This document shows, piece after piece, positions 24,190-32,508 of a stretch of 34,748 nucleotides of DNA. A program made the position numbers and the translations under genes. Where the stretch lies: assembly GCA_028864885.1 (NCBI GenBank), contig JAGWLR010000032.1:1-34748 (forward strand), written 5' to 3'. The notes under the pieces were generated by a model that was given only the letters and a program-made list of their open reading frames with translations, was not told where the DNA came from and made no database searches. Source of the stretch: Burkholderiales bacterium (GTDB taxonomy: Bacteria; Pseudomonadota; Gammaproteobacteria; Burkholderiales; Burkholderiaceae_C). Every line of letters starts with the position of its first letter. Position 1 is the stretch's first letter.

Positions 24190-25806
24190 ATGGAAGACAA
24201 GCCCCAGACTGACGGATCTCAAGACGCCGAAGTCACCCTTGAATATCTTTTGCGCCGGATGCGCTTCAAGAGCGACTTTCCGGCCTTGTCGTCTTCGGTG
24301 GCGCGGGTTCAGGCCCTGTCTGACTCGGATACCGAAAACATGCAAACCCTGTGCGATGAAATCTTGCAGGATGTCGCCCTGACGCAGAAATTGCTGCGTC
24401 TGGTCAACACGGCGCACTTTCGTCGGGCCGGCACCGATCAAATCAGCACGGTGTCGCGCGCTGTTGCCCTGATCGGCATGGCGGGTGTGCGCAACATGGC
24501 GCTGTCGCTGATGCTGCTGGATCACATGCCCGACAAAGGGCACGCCCACCAACTCAAGGTCGAGTTTTTACGCTCGGTCATGGCCGGTACTTTGGCCTCG
24601 GAGTTGAGCCACTCTTCCAAAGAGGCTGAACAGGTCTACATCGGGGCCTTGTTTCGCAACCTGGGGCGCCTGTTGGTGTCTTTCTACCTACCGGAGGATG
24701 CCGAGCAGATCCGGATTCAGATGGCGAACAGCCTAGCCGAAGGCAAGCCCATCGACGAGCTGAAGGCTTCTGAGTTGATTCTTGGCATGTCGTTTGACGA
24801 GCTGGGTCAAGCAGTAGGGCATAAATGGGGTTTGCCGGACACTTTGCTGCATTGCATGGCCGTCCCGTCTGGTGATGTGCCTCGCTTTTCAATGGCCGCA
24901 AGACCAGAACGCATGGTCTGGCTGGCCAGTCTGGCCAATGAGGGCGCTGATGCCATGCTGCATACCGAGCCAGTCGATCTGGGGCAGGCCTTGGAGGGGC
25001 TGACGGACCGTTACGCCAAGGCCTTGGATCTGTCGCCTCACGCGTTGCAGGACGCTGCGGGACGGGCGCGTAAGCGCATGTCAGAGATGACCGAGGCGTT
25101 GAATCTGACTGTACCTGCTCAATCTCCGGCAGAGCGTCTGCTTGATACGTTCTATGTTGATGCACCCAACGCGGGTGAAACTGGCCCAGCAGCCGAAGAT
25201 CTCGGTCTGCTTGACAGCCAGAACGGTGCGCTCAGTCAAGGTGCGCCCATTTTGGAAAATCAATCGCCTTCAGACATTCTGGCTGCAGGCATTCAAGACA
25301 TCACCAACACGCTGGTTGAGCAGTTCCGCCTCAATGATGTGCTGCAGATGATCCTGGAGACGATGCTGCGGGCCCTCGATTGCCGCCGTGTGATCTTCTG
25401 CCTGAAAGACCCCAAGACGGGTTCGCTGCTGGGGCGCGTCGGCATGGGCGAGGGGGCCGATCCGGTCAAAGCCCTGTTCAAGGTGCCGATCGACAAAGTC
25501 AACCTGGCTCAGGCAGATATCTTCAGTGCGGTGTGCTTGAAGAACCTCGACACCTTGATCGCCGATGCCAGCAAGCCCACGGTCAGTTCGCGCCTGCCTG
25601 AATGGTTCAAGGATCAAGTCCAGGCACCGACCTTCCTGTTGCTGCCTATGGTGGTCAAGCGTGGCGCACAAGACATCGTGTTGGGCCTGATCTATGCCGA
25701 CAAGGGCCGGGCTGGTGACCTCAAGATCGACGAGCGTGAACTGTCTTTGCTGCGGACCTTGCGCAATCAGGCGGTGATGGCGTTCAAGCAATCTGCGGGT
25801 GGATAA
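24190..25806 (+). CDS. HDOD and GAF domain signalling protein
   Basis: This 538-residue cytoplasmic protein has an HDOD domain (about 20-225: DFPALSSSVARVQALSD, LLRLVNTAHFR, SRAVALIGMAGVRNMALS) and a C-terminal GAF domain (about 355-535: VIFCLKDPKTGSLLGRVGMG, FLLLPMVVKRG, LGLIYADK). HDOD domains are HD-related but usually lack catalytic residues and act in signalling, including motility and c-di-GMP circuits. It lies downstream of the PilZ gene and 10 bases before trmL. The GAF ligand is unknown. Confidence 0.9.
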   Translation: MEDKPQTDGSQDAEVTLEYLLRRMRFKSDFPALSSSVARVQALSDSDTENMQTLCDEILQDVALTQKLLRLVNTAHFRRAGTDQISTVSRAVALIGMAGVRNMALSLMLLDHMPDKGHAHQLKVEFLRSVMAGTLASELSHSSKEAEQVYIGALFRNLGRLLVSFYLPEDAEQIRIQMANSLAEGKPIDELKASELILGMSFDELGQAVGHKWGLPDTLLHCMAVPSGDVPRFSMAARPERMVWLASLANEGADAMLHTEPVDLGQALEGLTDRYAKALDLSPHALQDAAGRARKRMSEMTEALNLTVPAQSPAERLLDTFYVDAPNAGETGPAAEDLGLLDSQNGALSQGAPILENQSPSDILAAGIQDITNTLVEQFRLNDVLQMILETMLRALDCRRVIFCLKDPKTGSLLGRVGMGEGADPVKALFKVPIDKVNLAQADIFSAVCLKNLDTLIADASKPTVSSRLPEWFKDQVQAPTFLLLPMVVKRGAQDIVLGLIYADKGRAGDLKIDERELSLLRTLRNQAVMAFKQSAGG

Positions 25807-25815
25807 TCCCGCCCC

Positions 25816-26286
25816 ATGTTTCGCATCGTCCTGGTTGAACCCGAAATTCCGCCCAACACGGGCAACGTGATCCGTCTGGCGGCCAACACCGGCTGCGAGC
25901 TGCACCTGGTCGAGCCTTTGGGCTTCTCCATGGACGACAAGTTGCTGCGTCGTGCTGGCCTGGACTACCACGAGTACGCCAATGTGCGGCGCCACGCGAA
26001 CTGGCAGGCCTTTCTGACTGCGATGCAGCCCGATCCGCAGCGCATGTTTGCCTTCACCACGCGGGGCAGCCAACCCTTCGGCCAGGTGGCCTGGCAACCC
26101 GGCGACTGGTTGGTGTTCGGTTGCGAAACCCGAGGGCTGGATCCCACCCTGCGTGAAACCTTTCCCACTGCACAGCGTGTGCGTTTGCCGATGCGGCCCG
26201 AGCAGCGTAGCTTGAATCTGAGCAATGCCGTGGCGGTAGCCGTGTTCGAAGCCTGGCGCCAGAACGGTTACGCCGGCGGCGCCTGA
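25816..26286 (+). CDS. trmL: tRNA (cytidine/uridine-34 2'-O)-methyltransferase TrmL
   Basis: This 156-residue SPOUT methyltransferase modifies the wobble ribose of tRNA-Leu species. Motifs are EPEIPPNTGNVIRLAANTG at the N-terminus, FGCETRGLD in the middle and RSLNLSNAVAVAVFEAWRQ at the knotted SAM-binding end. Length is standard. It follows the HDOD gene by 10 bases and converges on gpsA with a seven-base gap and no visible terminator between them. Confidence 0.95.
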   Translation: MFRIVLVEPEIPPNTGNVIRLAANTGCELHLVEPLGFSMDDKLLRRAGLDYHEYANVRRHANWQAFLTAMQPDPQRMFAFTTRGSQPFGQVAWQPGDWLVFGCETRGLDPTLRETFPTAQRVRLPMRPEQRSLNLSNAVAVAVFEAWRQNGYAGGA

Positions 26287-26293
26287 TGGGCGT

Positions 26294-27307
26294 TCAGCCC
26301 TCGGCCTTGGCCTCGCGGCGCATCAGGTTGACCACGGCTTCGCGTGGCGAGATGCGGCCTTCCAGAACAGCCACCACAGCCTCGGTGATCGGCATCTCGA
26401 CCCCCAGGCTGTGCGCGCGTTGCCACACGGTCGGGGCGCTGTAGACGCCTTCGGCCACATGGCCCAGATCGGTCAGGATCTGTTGCAGGCTCTTGCCTTC
26501 TGCCAGTTGCAAACCGACGGTGCGGTTGCGCGAGAGGCTGCCGGTGGCGGTCAAGACCAGATCACCAAGGCCAGACAAGCCCATGAAGGTGTCGGTGCGT
26601 GCACCCAGTGCCACGCCGAGTCGGGTCATTTCAGCCAGGCCTCGGGTGATCAGGGCGGCACGGGCGTTGAGGCCCAGGTTCATGCCGTCGACGATACCGG
26701 TGGCAATGGCCAGCACGTTCTTGACGGCGCCTCCCACTTCCACCCCGATTGGATCGGTCGAGGTGTACACACGCAGGCTGTCACTGTGGAAGGCGTCCAC
26801 CGCCTGCTCGGCCAGGGCTGCATCGGTGCTGGCGGCCACCAAGGCGGTGGGCTGGCCCAGGGCCACCTCATGCGCAAAGCTGGGGCCCGACAGCACACCG
26901 CAGCGAGCGTGCGGGCGCAGGGCCTGGGCGATTTCGTGGCCCAGACGGCCGGTGCCCTTTTCAAAACCTTTGCACAGCCAGAGCGCCGCGATGTCAGCCG
27001 GCAAGGTCTGCAAGGTGGTGCCCAGGGCCGCCATCGGGGTGCCGATGATGACCAAGCCATCGGGGCGGTGAGCGTAGGCGATGGCCCGATGCAGGTCATC
27101 GGTGACCCGCAGGGAATCAGGAAACGGTGCGTTTGGCAGATAGCGTGCGTTGCAGCGCGCCGAGTTCATCTCAGCGACTTGGGCGGCGTCGCGCGCCCAC
27201 AGCAACACGTTTTCGCTGTGGCGCGCCGCACTGATGGCCAGTGCGGTACCCCACGCGCCCGCGCCAAGCACGCTGATGTACGTGGCGCGCTGATGCTCCT
27301 GAGTCAT
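26294..27307 (-). CDS. gpsA: Glycerol-3-phosphate dehydrogenase [NAD(P)+]
   Basis: This 337-residue enzyme reduces dihydroxyacetone phosphate to sn-glycerol 3-phosphate for phospholipid synthesis. The N-terminal Rossmann motif is [12 protein letters not shown]. Further motifs are [22 protein letters not shown], the catalytic lysine in [12 protein letters not shown] and the C-terminal [14 protein letters not shown] and RNRTVG blocks. It lies 13 bases downstream of secB on the same strand, a conserved proteobacterial pairing. Confidence 0.96.
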   Translation of the reverse strand: MTQEHQRATYISVLGAGAWGTALAISAARHSENVLLWARDAAQVAEMNSARCNARYLPNAPFPDSLRVTDDLHRAIAYAHRPDGLVIIGTPMAALGTTLQTLPADIAALWLCKGFEKGTGRLGHEIAQALRPHARCGVLSGPSFAHEVALGQPTALVAASTDAALAEQAVDAFHSDSLRVYTSTDPIGVEVGGAVKNVLAIATGIVDGMNLGLNARAALITRGLAEMTRLGVALGARTDTFMGLSGLGDLVLTATGSLSRNRTVGLQLAEGKSLQQILTDLGHVAEGVYSAPTVWQRAHSLGVEMPITEAVVAVLEGRISPREAVVNLMRREAKAEG

Positions 27308-27320
27308 CCGAGCGAACAGT

Positions 27321-27764
27321 TCAGGCTTGGCCGTTGGCAGCTTGCTGCATCTGGGCTTCGTACATGGCCTGGAAGTTCACTTCAGTCAGGTGCACGGGTG
27401 GGAAGCCAGTGCGGTTGATCACGTCGGCCACCGTGGCGCGCAGGTAGGGGTAGACGATCTGCGGGCAGGCAATGGCCAGGATGGGTTGCAACTGGTCTTG
27501 GGGGATGTTGCGGATCTCGAACAGACCGGCTTGCTTGGCCTCGACCAGGAACAGCACCTTGTCATTGATTTTGGTGGTGACGGTGGCCATGACGGTGACT
27601 TCGAACAGGCCTTCCTGAACGGGCTCACCGTGCAGGTTCAGTTGCACGTCGACTTGAGGCTGACCTTGCTCCAGCAGGATCTGCGGGGCATTGGGTTGCT
27701 CCAGCGACAGGTCCTTGAGGTAGATGCGCTGGATGCTGAAAGTGGGTTGGGCTTGTTCGCTCAT
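27321..27764 (-). CDS. secB: Protein-export chaperone SecB
   Basis: This 147-residue chaperone binds unfolded preproteins and hands them to SecA. The N-terminal [38 protein letters not shown] and the C-terminal [19 protein letters not shown] are characteristic. I chose the ATG at 27762-27764 (MSEQAQ), two codons after another ATG. It is co-transcribed with gpsA. The gene that normally lies upstream, grxC, is separated from it by the DUF1304/TetR pair. Confidence 0.96.
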   Translation of the reverse strand: MSEQAQPTFSIQRIYLKDLSLEQPNAPQILLEQGQPQVDVQLNLHGEPVQEGLFEVTVMATVTTKINDKVLFLVEAKQAGLFEIRNIPQDQLQPILAIACPQIVYPYLRATVADVINRTGFPPVHLTEVNFQAMYEAQMQQAANGQA

Positions 27765-27848
27765 GGTCAATCCTTGTGTGACAGCGTCGTTGTAGATGTT
27801 GGGTTGGGATTATGGCCCAGCCAGATGACGCCACTGTCACACAACGCG

Positions 27849-28202
27849 TCACAGCAGGGTCAGCCCCAATGCGAGGGCGGCGGGCAATCCCTGAACGAAC
27901 AGGATGCGCCGATTGACGGTGAGGGCACCAAAGATGCCCGCGACGACCACGCAGCCCAGAAAGAACACTCGGGTGGGGCCGCCGGCATCACCTTGCATCA
28001 AGCCCCAGACCAGGCCAGCGACCAGAAAGCCGTTGTACAACCCCTGATTGGCTGCCAGCGCACGGGTGGATTCGGCGAAGTCGGCCTTCAGGCCGAAGGT
28101 CTTGCGGCCCAGAGGGCGGGTCCAGAAGATCATCTCCAGTGCCATGAAGTAGGTGTGCAAGAGGGCGACCACGGCGGTGAGGATCAGGTGGGCGGTGTGC
28201 AT
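27849..28202 (-). CDS. DUF1304 family membrane protein
   Basis: This 117-residue protein has four hydrophobic segments (about 5-25, 50-72, 78-97 and 102-117), the FMALEMIFW motif and LAANQGLYNGFLV, as in DUF1304. The function is unknown. AAGGAG lies five bases before the ATG (28208-28214). It is divergent from a TetR-type regulator, and its promoter overlaps palindromes, so that regulator probably controls it. Confidence 0.85.
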   Translation of the reverse strand: MHTAHLILTAVVALLHTYFMALEMIFWTRPLGRKTFGLKADFAESTRALAANQGLYNGFLVAGLVWGLMQGDAGGPTRVFFLGCVVVAGIFGALTVNRRILFVQGLPAALALGLTLL

Positions 28203-28229
28203 CGGGGACTCCTTGTTTGATTTTTGTAC

Positions 28230-28257
28230 TGTATAGTAGGTAAATGACTTCGGTCAA
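28230..28257 (-). promoter_or_regulatory. Sigma-70 promoter of the DUF1304 gene with overlapping operators
   Basis: On the minus strand TTGACC (28252-28257) and TATACA (28230-28235) are spaced by 16 bases. The near-palindrome TACTGTATAGTA (28227-28238) covers the -10 and TGAC-TTCG-GTCA (28245-28256) covers the -35. Both are candidate sites for the divergent TetR protein. The opposite-strand promoter may be TTGATT-N17-GTAAAT (28217-28245). Confidence 0.65.
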
Positions 28258-28272
28258 TGAATTTTTAACTAA

Positions 28273-28893
28273 ATGGTACAAAAAAAGGAAACCAAACCCA
28301 GAGGGCGACCGCGGGCATACGACTCGGCGGTGGTCTTGAACGCCGTGCTCAACACCTTCTGGGAAAAAGGCTATGCCGCCACCTCGGTAGACGACTTGTG
28401 TCGTGCCACGGGTTTGAACAAACCGAGCCTGTATGCCGCGTGGGGTGACAAGCACGGCCTGTATCTGCATGCCCTGGATGCCTACATTGCCCGCGTGGGC
28501 CAAGGCATGGCCGCCGCATTGGCTGATGTGTCAGGCGGGGTGCGACCGGCCTTGGACCGGGTGCTCGGCCAGGCCGTGTCCCTTTATCAAAGCGGACGGG
28601 GATGCTTTTTGGTCACCACGGCGCCTGCCGTGGCCTGGGATGACGAGGTCGTGCGCCAGCGGGTACAGCAGGCCTTGCTTGCTCAGGATCACCTGCTGGC
28701 ACAAGCCTTTGAGCGGGCTGAGCAGGCTGGACAGCGCAGGCTCGGGCCCCCTGTGGCCATGGGGGCGGCGGTGTCAGCGATCCTGCATTCACTGGCTGTG
28801 AGGGCGCGCGCCGGGGCCAGCACGGATGCTTTGCAGGCGTGGGCAAGCGCTGCCCTGGATGCGCTACTGGGGCGAGAGTCGCTCAGCCGTTGA
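28273..28893 (+). CDS. TetR/AcrR family transcriptional regulator
   Basis: This 206-residue repressor has the N-terminal HTH (about 18-60: LNAVLNTFWEKGYAATSVDD, then LCRATGLNKPSLYAAWGDK) and a C-terminal ligand domain with GRGCFLVTTAPA. It probably binds the divergent promoter at 28230-28257 and controls the DUF1304 gene and itself. No Shine-Dalgarno sequence precedes the ATG at 28273, and an A7 run follows four bases after the start codon. Its 3' end overlaps the grxC stop region by 11 bases in convergent orientation. The inducer is unknown. Confidence 0.9.
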   Translation: MVQKKETKPRGRPRAYDSAVVLNAVLNTFWEKGYAATSVDDLCRATGLNKPSLYAAWGDKHGLYLHALDAYIARVGQGMAAALADVSGGVRPALDRVLGQAVSLYQSGRGCFLVTTAPAVAWDDEVVRQRVQQALLAQDHLLAQAFERAEQAGQRRLGPPVAMGAAVSAILHSLAVRARAGASTDALQAWASAALDALLGRESLSR

Positions 28894-29140
28894 GCAAAGG
28901 CTGCAAGCCGCCGCGCTGATCCAGCGCGATCAGGTCGTCACAGCCGCCCACGTGCGTGTCGCCAATGAAAATCTGCGGCACGGTACGCCGGCCGGTGATT
29001 TCCATCATGTGGGCGCGCTGGCCCGGGTCCAGATCGACGCGAACTTCTTCAATCTGGCTGACTCCCCGCTGTTGCAACAGGGCTTTGGCGCGCTGGCAGT
29101 AGGGGCAGACCAGCGTGGTGTACATCTTGACGGCTTGCAT
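28883..29140 (-). CDS. grxC: Glutaredoxin 3
   Basis: This 85-residue dithiol glutaredoxin has the CPYC active site, the TVPQIFIG cis-proline loop and the GGCDDL glutathione-binding motif. It reduces disulfides using glutathione. I chose the ATG at 29138-29140 (MQAVKMY), which matches family length; the frame is open further upstream but without similarity. It is downstream of the rhodanese gene on the same strand, the usual Burkholderiales order before secB. Confidence 0.93.
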   Translation of the reverse strand: MQAVKMYTTLVCPYCQRAKALLQQRGVSQIEEVRVDLDPGQRAHMMEITGRRTVPQIFIGDTHVGGCDDLIALDQRGGLQPLLNG

Positions 29141-29232
29141 GGCTTGAAATGAAAACAGGGCAGCGATGCCCTGCATTGTCGGTCGACGTGGATGTCCGCC
29201 TGGTCTGTATGGACTATGCCGGCGTGAATATC

Positions 29233-29643
29233 TCAGGCTTTTTCGACGGGCAGGTTGGCCGCGCGCCATGCGCCCATGCCGCCACGCAGTGATTGCGCGT
29301 TTTCGTAGCCCATAGACTTGAGTTGCGACACGGCCTTGCCCGAGCGAATGCCGCTGGCACACACCACGACCAGCGCAGTGGTTTTGTTGCCGGGCAGACC
29401 CTTGGCCGAGCCCAGTTGCCCCAGGGGGATGTTCTTGGCGCCGATCAGGTGGCCGGCCTGGAATTCTTGCGGTTCGCAGACATCGATGACCACTGCTTTG
29501 TCACGGTTGATGAGCTGAACGGCTTCGGTGGGAGACAGGCCCGCGCCACCCGCTTTCAGTTGCTGCCACAGCAACATGCCGCCTGAGGCGGCGGCCGTCA
29601 CGATCCAGTACCAGTTGTCGGTGACGTAGCTCATGGAGTTCAT
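29233..29643 (-). CDS. Membrane-anchored rhodanese-like protein
   Basis: This 136-residue protein has an N-terminal hydrophobic anchor (about 10-28, NWYWIVTAAASGGMLLW) and one rhodanese domain with the catalytic cysteine in VVCASGIRSGKA and the DVCEPQEFQAGHL motif. It probably handles sulfane sulfur at the membrane. The start could be at 29643 or the ATG three codons later. It is transcribed away from gpmA and towards grxC. Confidence 0.88.
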   Translation of the reverse strand: MNSMSYVTDNWYWIVTAAASGGMLLWQQLKAGGAGLSPTEAVQLINRDKAVVIDVCEPQEFQAGHLIGAKNIPLGQLGSAKGLPGNKTTALVVVCASGIRSGKAVSQLKSMGYENAQSLRGGMGAWRAANLPVEKA

Positions 29644-29710
29644 TCAAAGGCTTTCTGTGCAATGCGTGGGGCCGGAACCAGCAAATAGGTGGGTGCCGGG
29701 TTAGACCCTA

Positions 29711-29720
29711 ATTATAAAAT
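29711..29720. promoter_or_regulatory. AT-rich divergent promoter core
   Basis: ATTATAAAAT gives TATAAA on the plus strand (for gpmA) and TATAAT on the minus strand (for the rhodanese gene). No clear -35 is seen in either direction. It is 56 bases from gpmA and about 68 from the rhodanese start. Confidence 0.45.
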
Positions 29721-29775
29721 CCCGGGTTCACTGGCTGCGCGCCGGTCCCCCCTTTTTAAACTCTGGATCAATCCC

Positions 29776-30519
29776 ATGTACAAGCTTGTTCTGATTCGCC
29801 ACGGCGAATCGACCTGGAACCTGGAAAACCGTTTCACCGGCTGGACCGATGTGGAGCTGACCCCCACCGGCGTGTCGCAGGCGATGTCTGCGGGCAAGCT
29901 GCTGAAGGCCGAGGGCTATGAGTTCGACGTGGCCTACACCTCGGTGCTCAAGCGCGCCATCCACACCCTGAACTACGTGCTCGATGAAATGGATCGCACG
30001 TGGTTGCCCGTGGTGAAAGACTGGCGTCTGAATGAGCGTCACTACGGTGGCCTGCAAGGCTTGAACAAGGCGGACATGGCCAAGCAGTACGGCGACGAGC
30101 AAGTGCTGATCTGGCGCCGTAGCTACGACACGCCCCCTCCCGCGCTGGATCCGAATGACCCGCGTGGCCAACGCCAGGATCTGCGTTACGCCAAGCTCAA
30201 CCCCGAGCAAGTGCCCCTGACCGAATGCCTGAAGGACACCGTGGCCCGCGTGGTGCCGTACTGGACCGATGTGCTGGCTCCCGCTATCAAGTCCGGTCAA
30301 CGCCTCGTGATCGCAGCCCACGGCAATTCGATCCGCGCTCTGATCAAGTATCTCGACAACATCAGTGACAGCGACATCGTCGGCTTGAACATCCCCAATG
30401 GCATCCCGCTGGTGTATGAACTCGATGCGGATCTGAAGCCCATCAAGCATTACTACCTGGGTGATGCTGCAGCCGCGGCTGCGGCCGCCGCAGCAGTGGC
30501 CAAGCAAGGCAAGGCCTGA
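29776..30519 (+). CDS. gpmA: 2,3-bisphosphoglycerate-dependent phosphoglycerate mutase
   Basis: This 247-residue glycolytic enzyme interconverts 3- and 2-phosphoglycerate. The phosphohistidine motif [50 protein letters not shown] and the second histidine motif [10 protein letters not shown] are all present. I chose the ATG at 29776 since the core begins there. The C-terminus ends in a run of ten alanines before VAKQGKA, a low-complexity tail. A strong terminator lies 75 bases downstream, inside the convergent gene. Confidence 0.97.
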   Translation: MYKLVLIRHGESTWNLENRFTGWTDVELTPTGVSQAMSAGKLLKAEGYEFDVAYTSVLKRAIHTLNYVLDEMDRTWLPVVKDWRLNERHYGGLQGLNKADMAKQYGDEQVLIWRRSYDTPPPALDPNDPRGQRQDLRYAKLNPEQVPLTECLKDTVARVVPYWTDVLAPAIKSGQRLVIAAHGNSIRALIKYLDNISDSDIVGLNIPNGIPLVYELDADLKPIKHYYLGDAAAAAAAAAAVAKQGKA

Positions 30520-30526
30520 TCCGGCC

Positions 30527-31546
30527 TCAGGGCTGCAAAGACCAGACCACAGGGCAGTGATCGGAGAGTTGCCGATCCTGATCTTCGGGTGCGAAAGGCA
30601 GGTGTGCAAAACGCCTGCCTTTTTTCTTGTCTGCCAGACTCTGGCTGATGAGGATGTTGTCGATGTATTGCTTGTGATGGTCTTGCGCATCGCAGGGCGT
30701 GTAGCGCTGGCCCTCGGTGGCCCGCACGAGCACGGCGCCGTGGGGTTCGTCATCACTCCAGGCTTGAAAGAGGTTGACCGGAGCCCGTTCGTCGTTGCCA
30801 GCTGGGTAGCGGGCGTCGTGATCCAGTCGACGATTGAAATCGCCCAGCACGGCAAAGTCAGCCCCCTCGCGTACCCGCGCATCGATCCATGATTCGATGA
30901 CCGGCGCTTGTTGTTGCAATCGTGTACAGGGGGAAAAGTGACGGTCCATGCGGCCATCGAAACAACCACTCTTGAGATGCACGGCCAGCAAACGAATCGG
31001 GTGGGCGGAATCGGGATACAAGGTCATGTCCGCACCTGCTCGGGTGCTGCCATCGATGTCCAGTGCGGACAGGTCGCCGTTGCAGCGATAAGGAATCCCG
31101 TCGCGGATCGCAAACCCGACCTTCTGGGGATGGGCCCGGGCCACAAAGCAGTCGAGATTCCAGCCCTGGCGAAACACCTGGCGCGCAGCCGCAGGCCCAT
31201 CGACTTCTTGCAGGGCCACCACATCGGCGTGCCAATCGCGTTGCAACTGATCAGCGGTGTGGCTCAGCGCCTGAAAATCTGCTGCGCTGCGGTCGGGTGG
31301 TTGAGGTCGACCCGGTGTGCACGGAAACGCGTGCTCGTCACTGGCCGGTTGCTGTGAGGTGCAGCGTGAGGCCAGTTCCCGGTGGGTCTCGGGGGTCATC
31401 AGCCAGTCCAGATTCCAAGTGGCCAGGGTGAGCGTGTCTGGGGCGGAACGGGAGCCAAACCAGCCGGCCCAGCTTGACGAGACCAGCCCGCAGGCCAGAA
31501 AAAAGCCCGCGACGAGGCGGGCTAGGTAAAGGTGAGAACAACGCAT
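30527..31546 (-). CDS. Secreted endonuclease/exonuclease/phosphatase-family protein
   Basis: This 339-residue EEP-fold enzyme has an N-terminal signal peptide (LARLVAGFFLACGLVSSSWA). The catalytic motifs TWNLDWL, VALQEVD, RLLAVHLKSGCF, VLGDFNRRLD and SDHCPVVW are intact, so a metal-dependent phosphodiesterase or nuclease acting in the periplasm or outside is likely. I chose the ATG at 31544-31546 because it gives the signal peptide; GGAG lies 10 bases upstream. Two terminator-like hairpins lie inside the gene: one near its start (31499-31523) and one near its end, on the other strand (30594-30625). Confidence 0.85.
   Translation of the reverse strand: MRCSHLYLARLVAGFFLACGLVSSSWAGWFGSRSAPDTLTLATWNLDWLMTPETHRELASRCTSQQPASDEHAFPCTPGRPQPPDRSAADFQALSHTADQLQRDWHADVVALQEVDGPAAARQVFRQGWNLDCFVARAHPQKVGFAIRDGIPYRCNGDLSALDIDGSTRAGADMTLYPDSAHPIRLLAVHLKSGCFDGRMDRHFSPCTRLQQQAPVIESWIDARVREGADFAVLGDFNRRLDHDARYPAGNDERAPVNLFQAWSDDEPHGAVLVRATEGQRYTPCDAQDHHKQYIDNILISQSLADKKKGRRFAHLPFAPEDQDRQLSDHCPVVWSLQP
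30594..30625 (+). terminator. gpmA terminator inside the convergent gene
   Basis: AAAGGCAGGTGT (30594-30605) pairs with ACGCCTGCCTTT (30611-30622), with one G-T pair, around GCAAA. T's continue to 30625. It is 75 bases past the gpmA stop and within the 3' coding part of the EEP gene. Confidence 0.85.
31499..31523 (-). terminator. Terminator-like hairpin in the signal-peptide coding region
   Basis: On the minus strand AGCCCGC (31523-31517) pairs with GCGGGCT (31510-31504) around six bases, and T's follow to 31499. It lies 50 bases past the PfkB gene stop, where a terminator is expected, but also codons 8-16 into the EEP gene. Confidence 0.75.
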
Positions 31547-31572
31547 GCAGCGCAGGCTCCAAAAAGACCAGA

Positions 31573-32478
31573 TCACACGCCGAGTGCTGCGCGATCCAGG
31601 GTGTAGTTTTGAGGGCCGGCGGCCGCAATCTTGATGGCCCCGATGTGGTTGCCCAAGGTGACCGAGCGAACCAGATCCCAGCCTTGCGACAGGCCATAAA
31701 GCAGACCGCCACGGAAGGCATCGCCGCAGCCGGTGGGGTCGACCACGGCGTCGGCTTTGACGCCGGCCACATGAGTGGCTTCGCCGTTGATCCACACGCG
31801 ACAGCCATCGGCGCCGAGCGTTTCAATCAGACCCTTGAGATTGACCTTGGACAGCTCGGCCAGGCTTTTACCGGTGCGTTCGGTCAGCATCTTGGCTTCG
31901 TAATCGTTGACAGCCACCCAGGTGGCTTGCTCAACGAAACGCAGCAGATCAGCACCGTCGAACATGGGCAGACCCTGGCCTGGATCGAACACGAAGGGGA
32001 TCCCGGCGGCCACCAATTGTTCGGCGTGCTGGATCATGGCGTCTCGACCGTCTGGAGCCACGATGGCCAGCTTGATTGCAGGGTTGGGCTCGATGCGCTG
32101 CACGTGGGCTTGCATCATCGCGCCAGGGTGGAACGCCGTGATCTGGTTGTTGGTCTGGTCGGTGATGATGATCGCCTGGGCCGTGTAACTGTCGGGCACG
32201 GTTCGGACATGGTCCATGGGAATGCCCCATTCGCGCATGCGCTGCAAGTAGGGGGCACCGTCTTCGCCCAGTGTGGCCATGATGTAAGGCGTGCCGCCCA
32301 ACTGGTACAGGCTGTAGGCAATGTTGCCGGCGCAGCCGCCGAACTCACGCTTGAGGGTCGGGACCAGGAAGGACACGTTCAGGATGTGGACCTGCTCGGG
32401 CAGGATCTGTTCGGCAAAACGACCGCCAAAGGTGGTGATGGTGTCAAAGGCCAGAGAGCCGCAGATCAGAACGGACAT
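31573..32478 (-). CDS. PfkB-family carbohydrate/nucleoside kinase
   Basis: This 301-residue ribokinase-fold sugar or nucleoside kinase has the N-terminal GSLAFDTI, FGGCAGNIAYSLYQLGG, a middle AFHPGAMMQ and the C-terminal DPTGCGDAFRGG motif with the catalytic aspartate. Substrate cannot be read; adenosine kinase-like members are the closest in feel. It follows the DUF3426 gene on the same strand after 30 bases and is often seen next to prmA in Burkholderiales. Confidence 0.9.
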   Translation of the reverse strand: MSVLICGSLAFDTITTFGGRFAEQILPEQVHILNVSFLVPTLKREFGGCAGNIAYSLYQLGGTPYIMATLGEDGAPYLQRMREWGIPMDHVRTVPDSYTAQAIIITDQTNNQITAFHPGAMMQAHVQRIEPNPAIKLAIVAPDGRDAMIQHAEQLVAAGIPFVFDPGQGLPMFDGADLLRFVEQATWVAVNDYEAKMLTERTGKSLAELSKVNLKGLIETLGADGCRVWINGEATHVAGVKADAVVDPTGCGDAFRGGLLYGLSQGWDLVRSVTLGNHIGAIKIAAAGPQNYTLDRAALGV

Positions 32479-32508
32479 GATGTGGGTGCGATCCGGAAGG
32501 ATCGAGGT

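Noticed and set aside
28280-28286. A7 run just after the tetR start codon as a phase-variation site
   Set aside because: The run is short and the reading frame is intact; nothing else suggests slippage.
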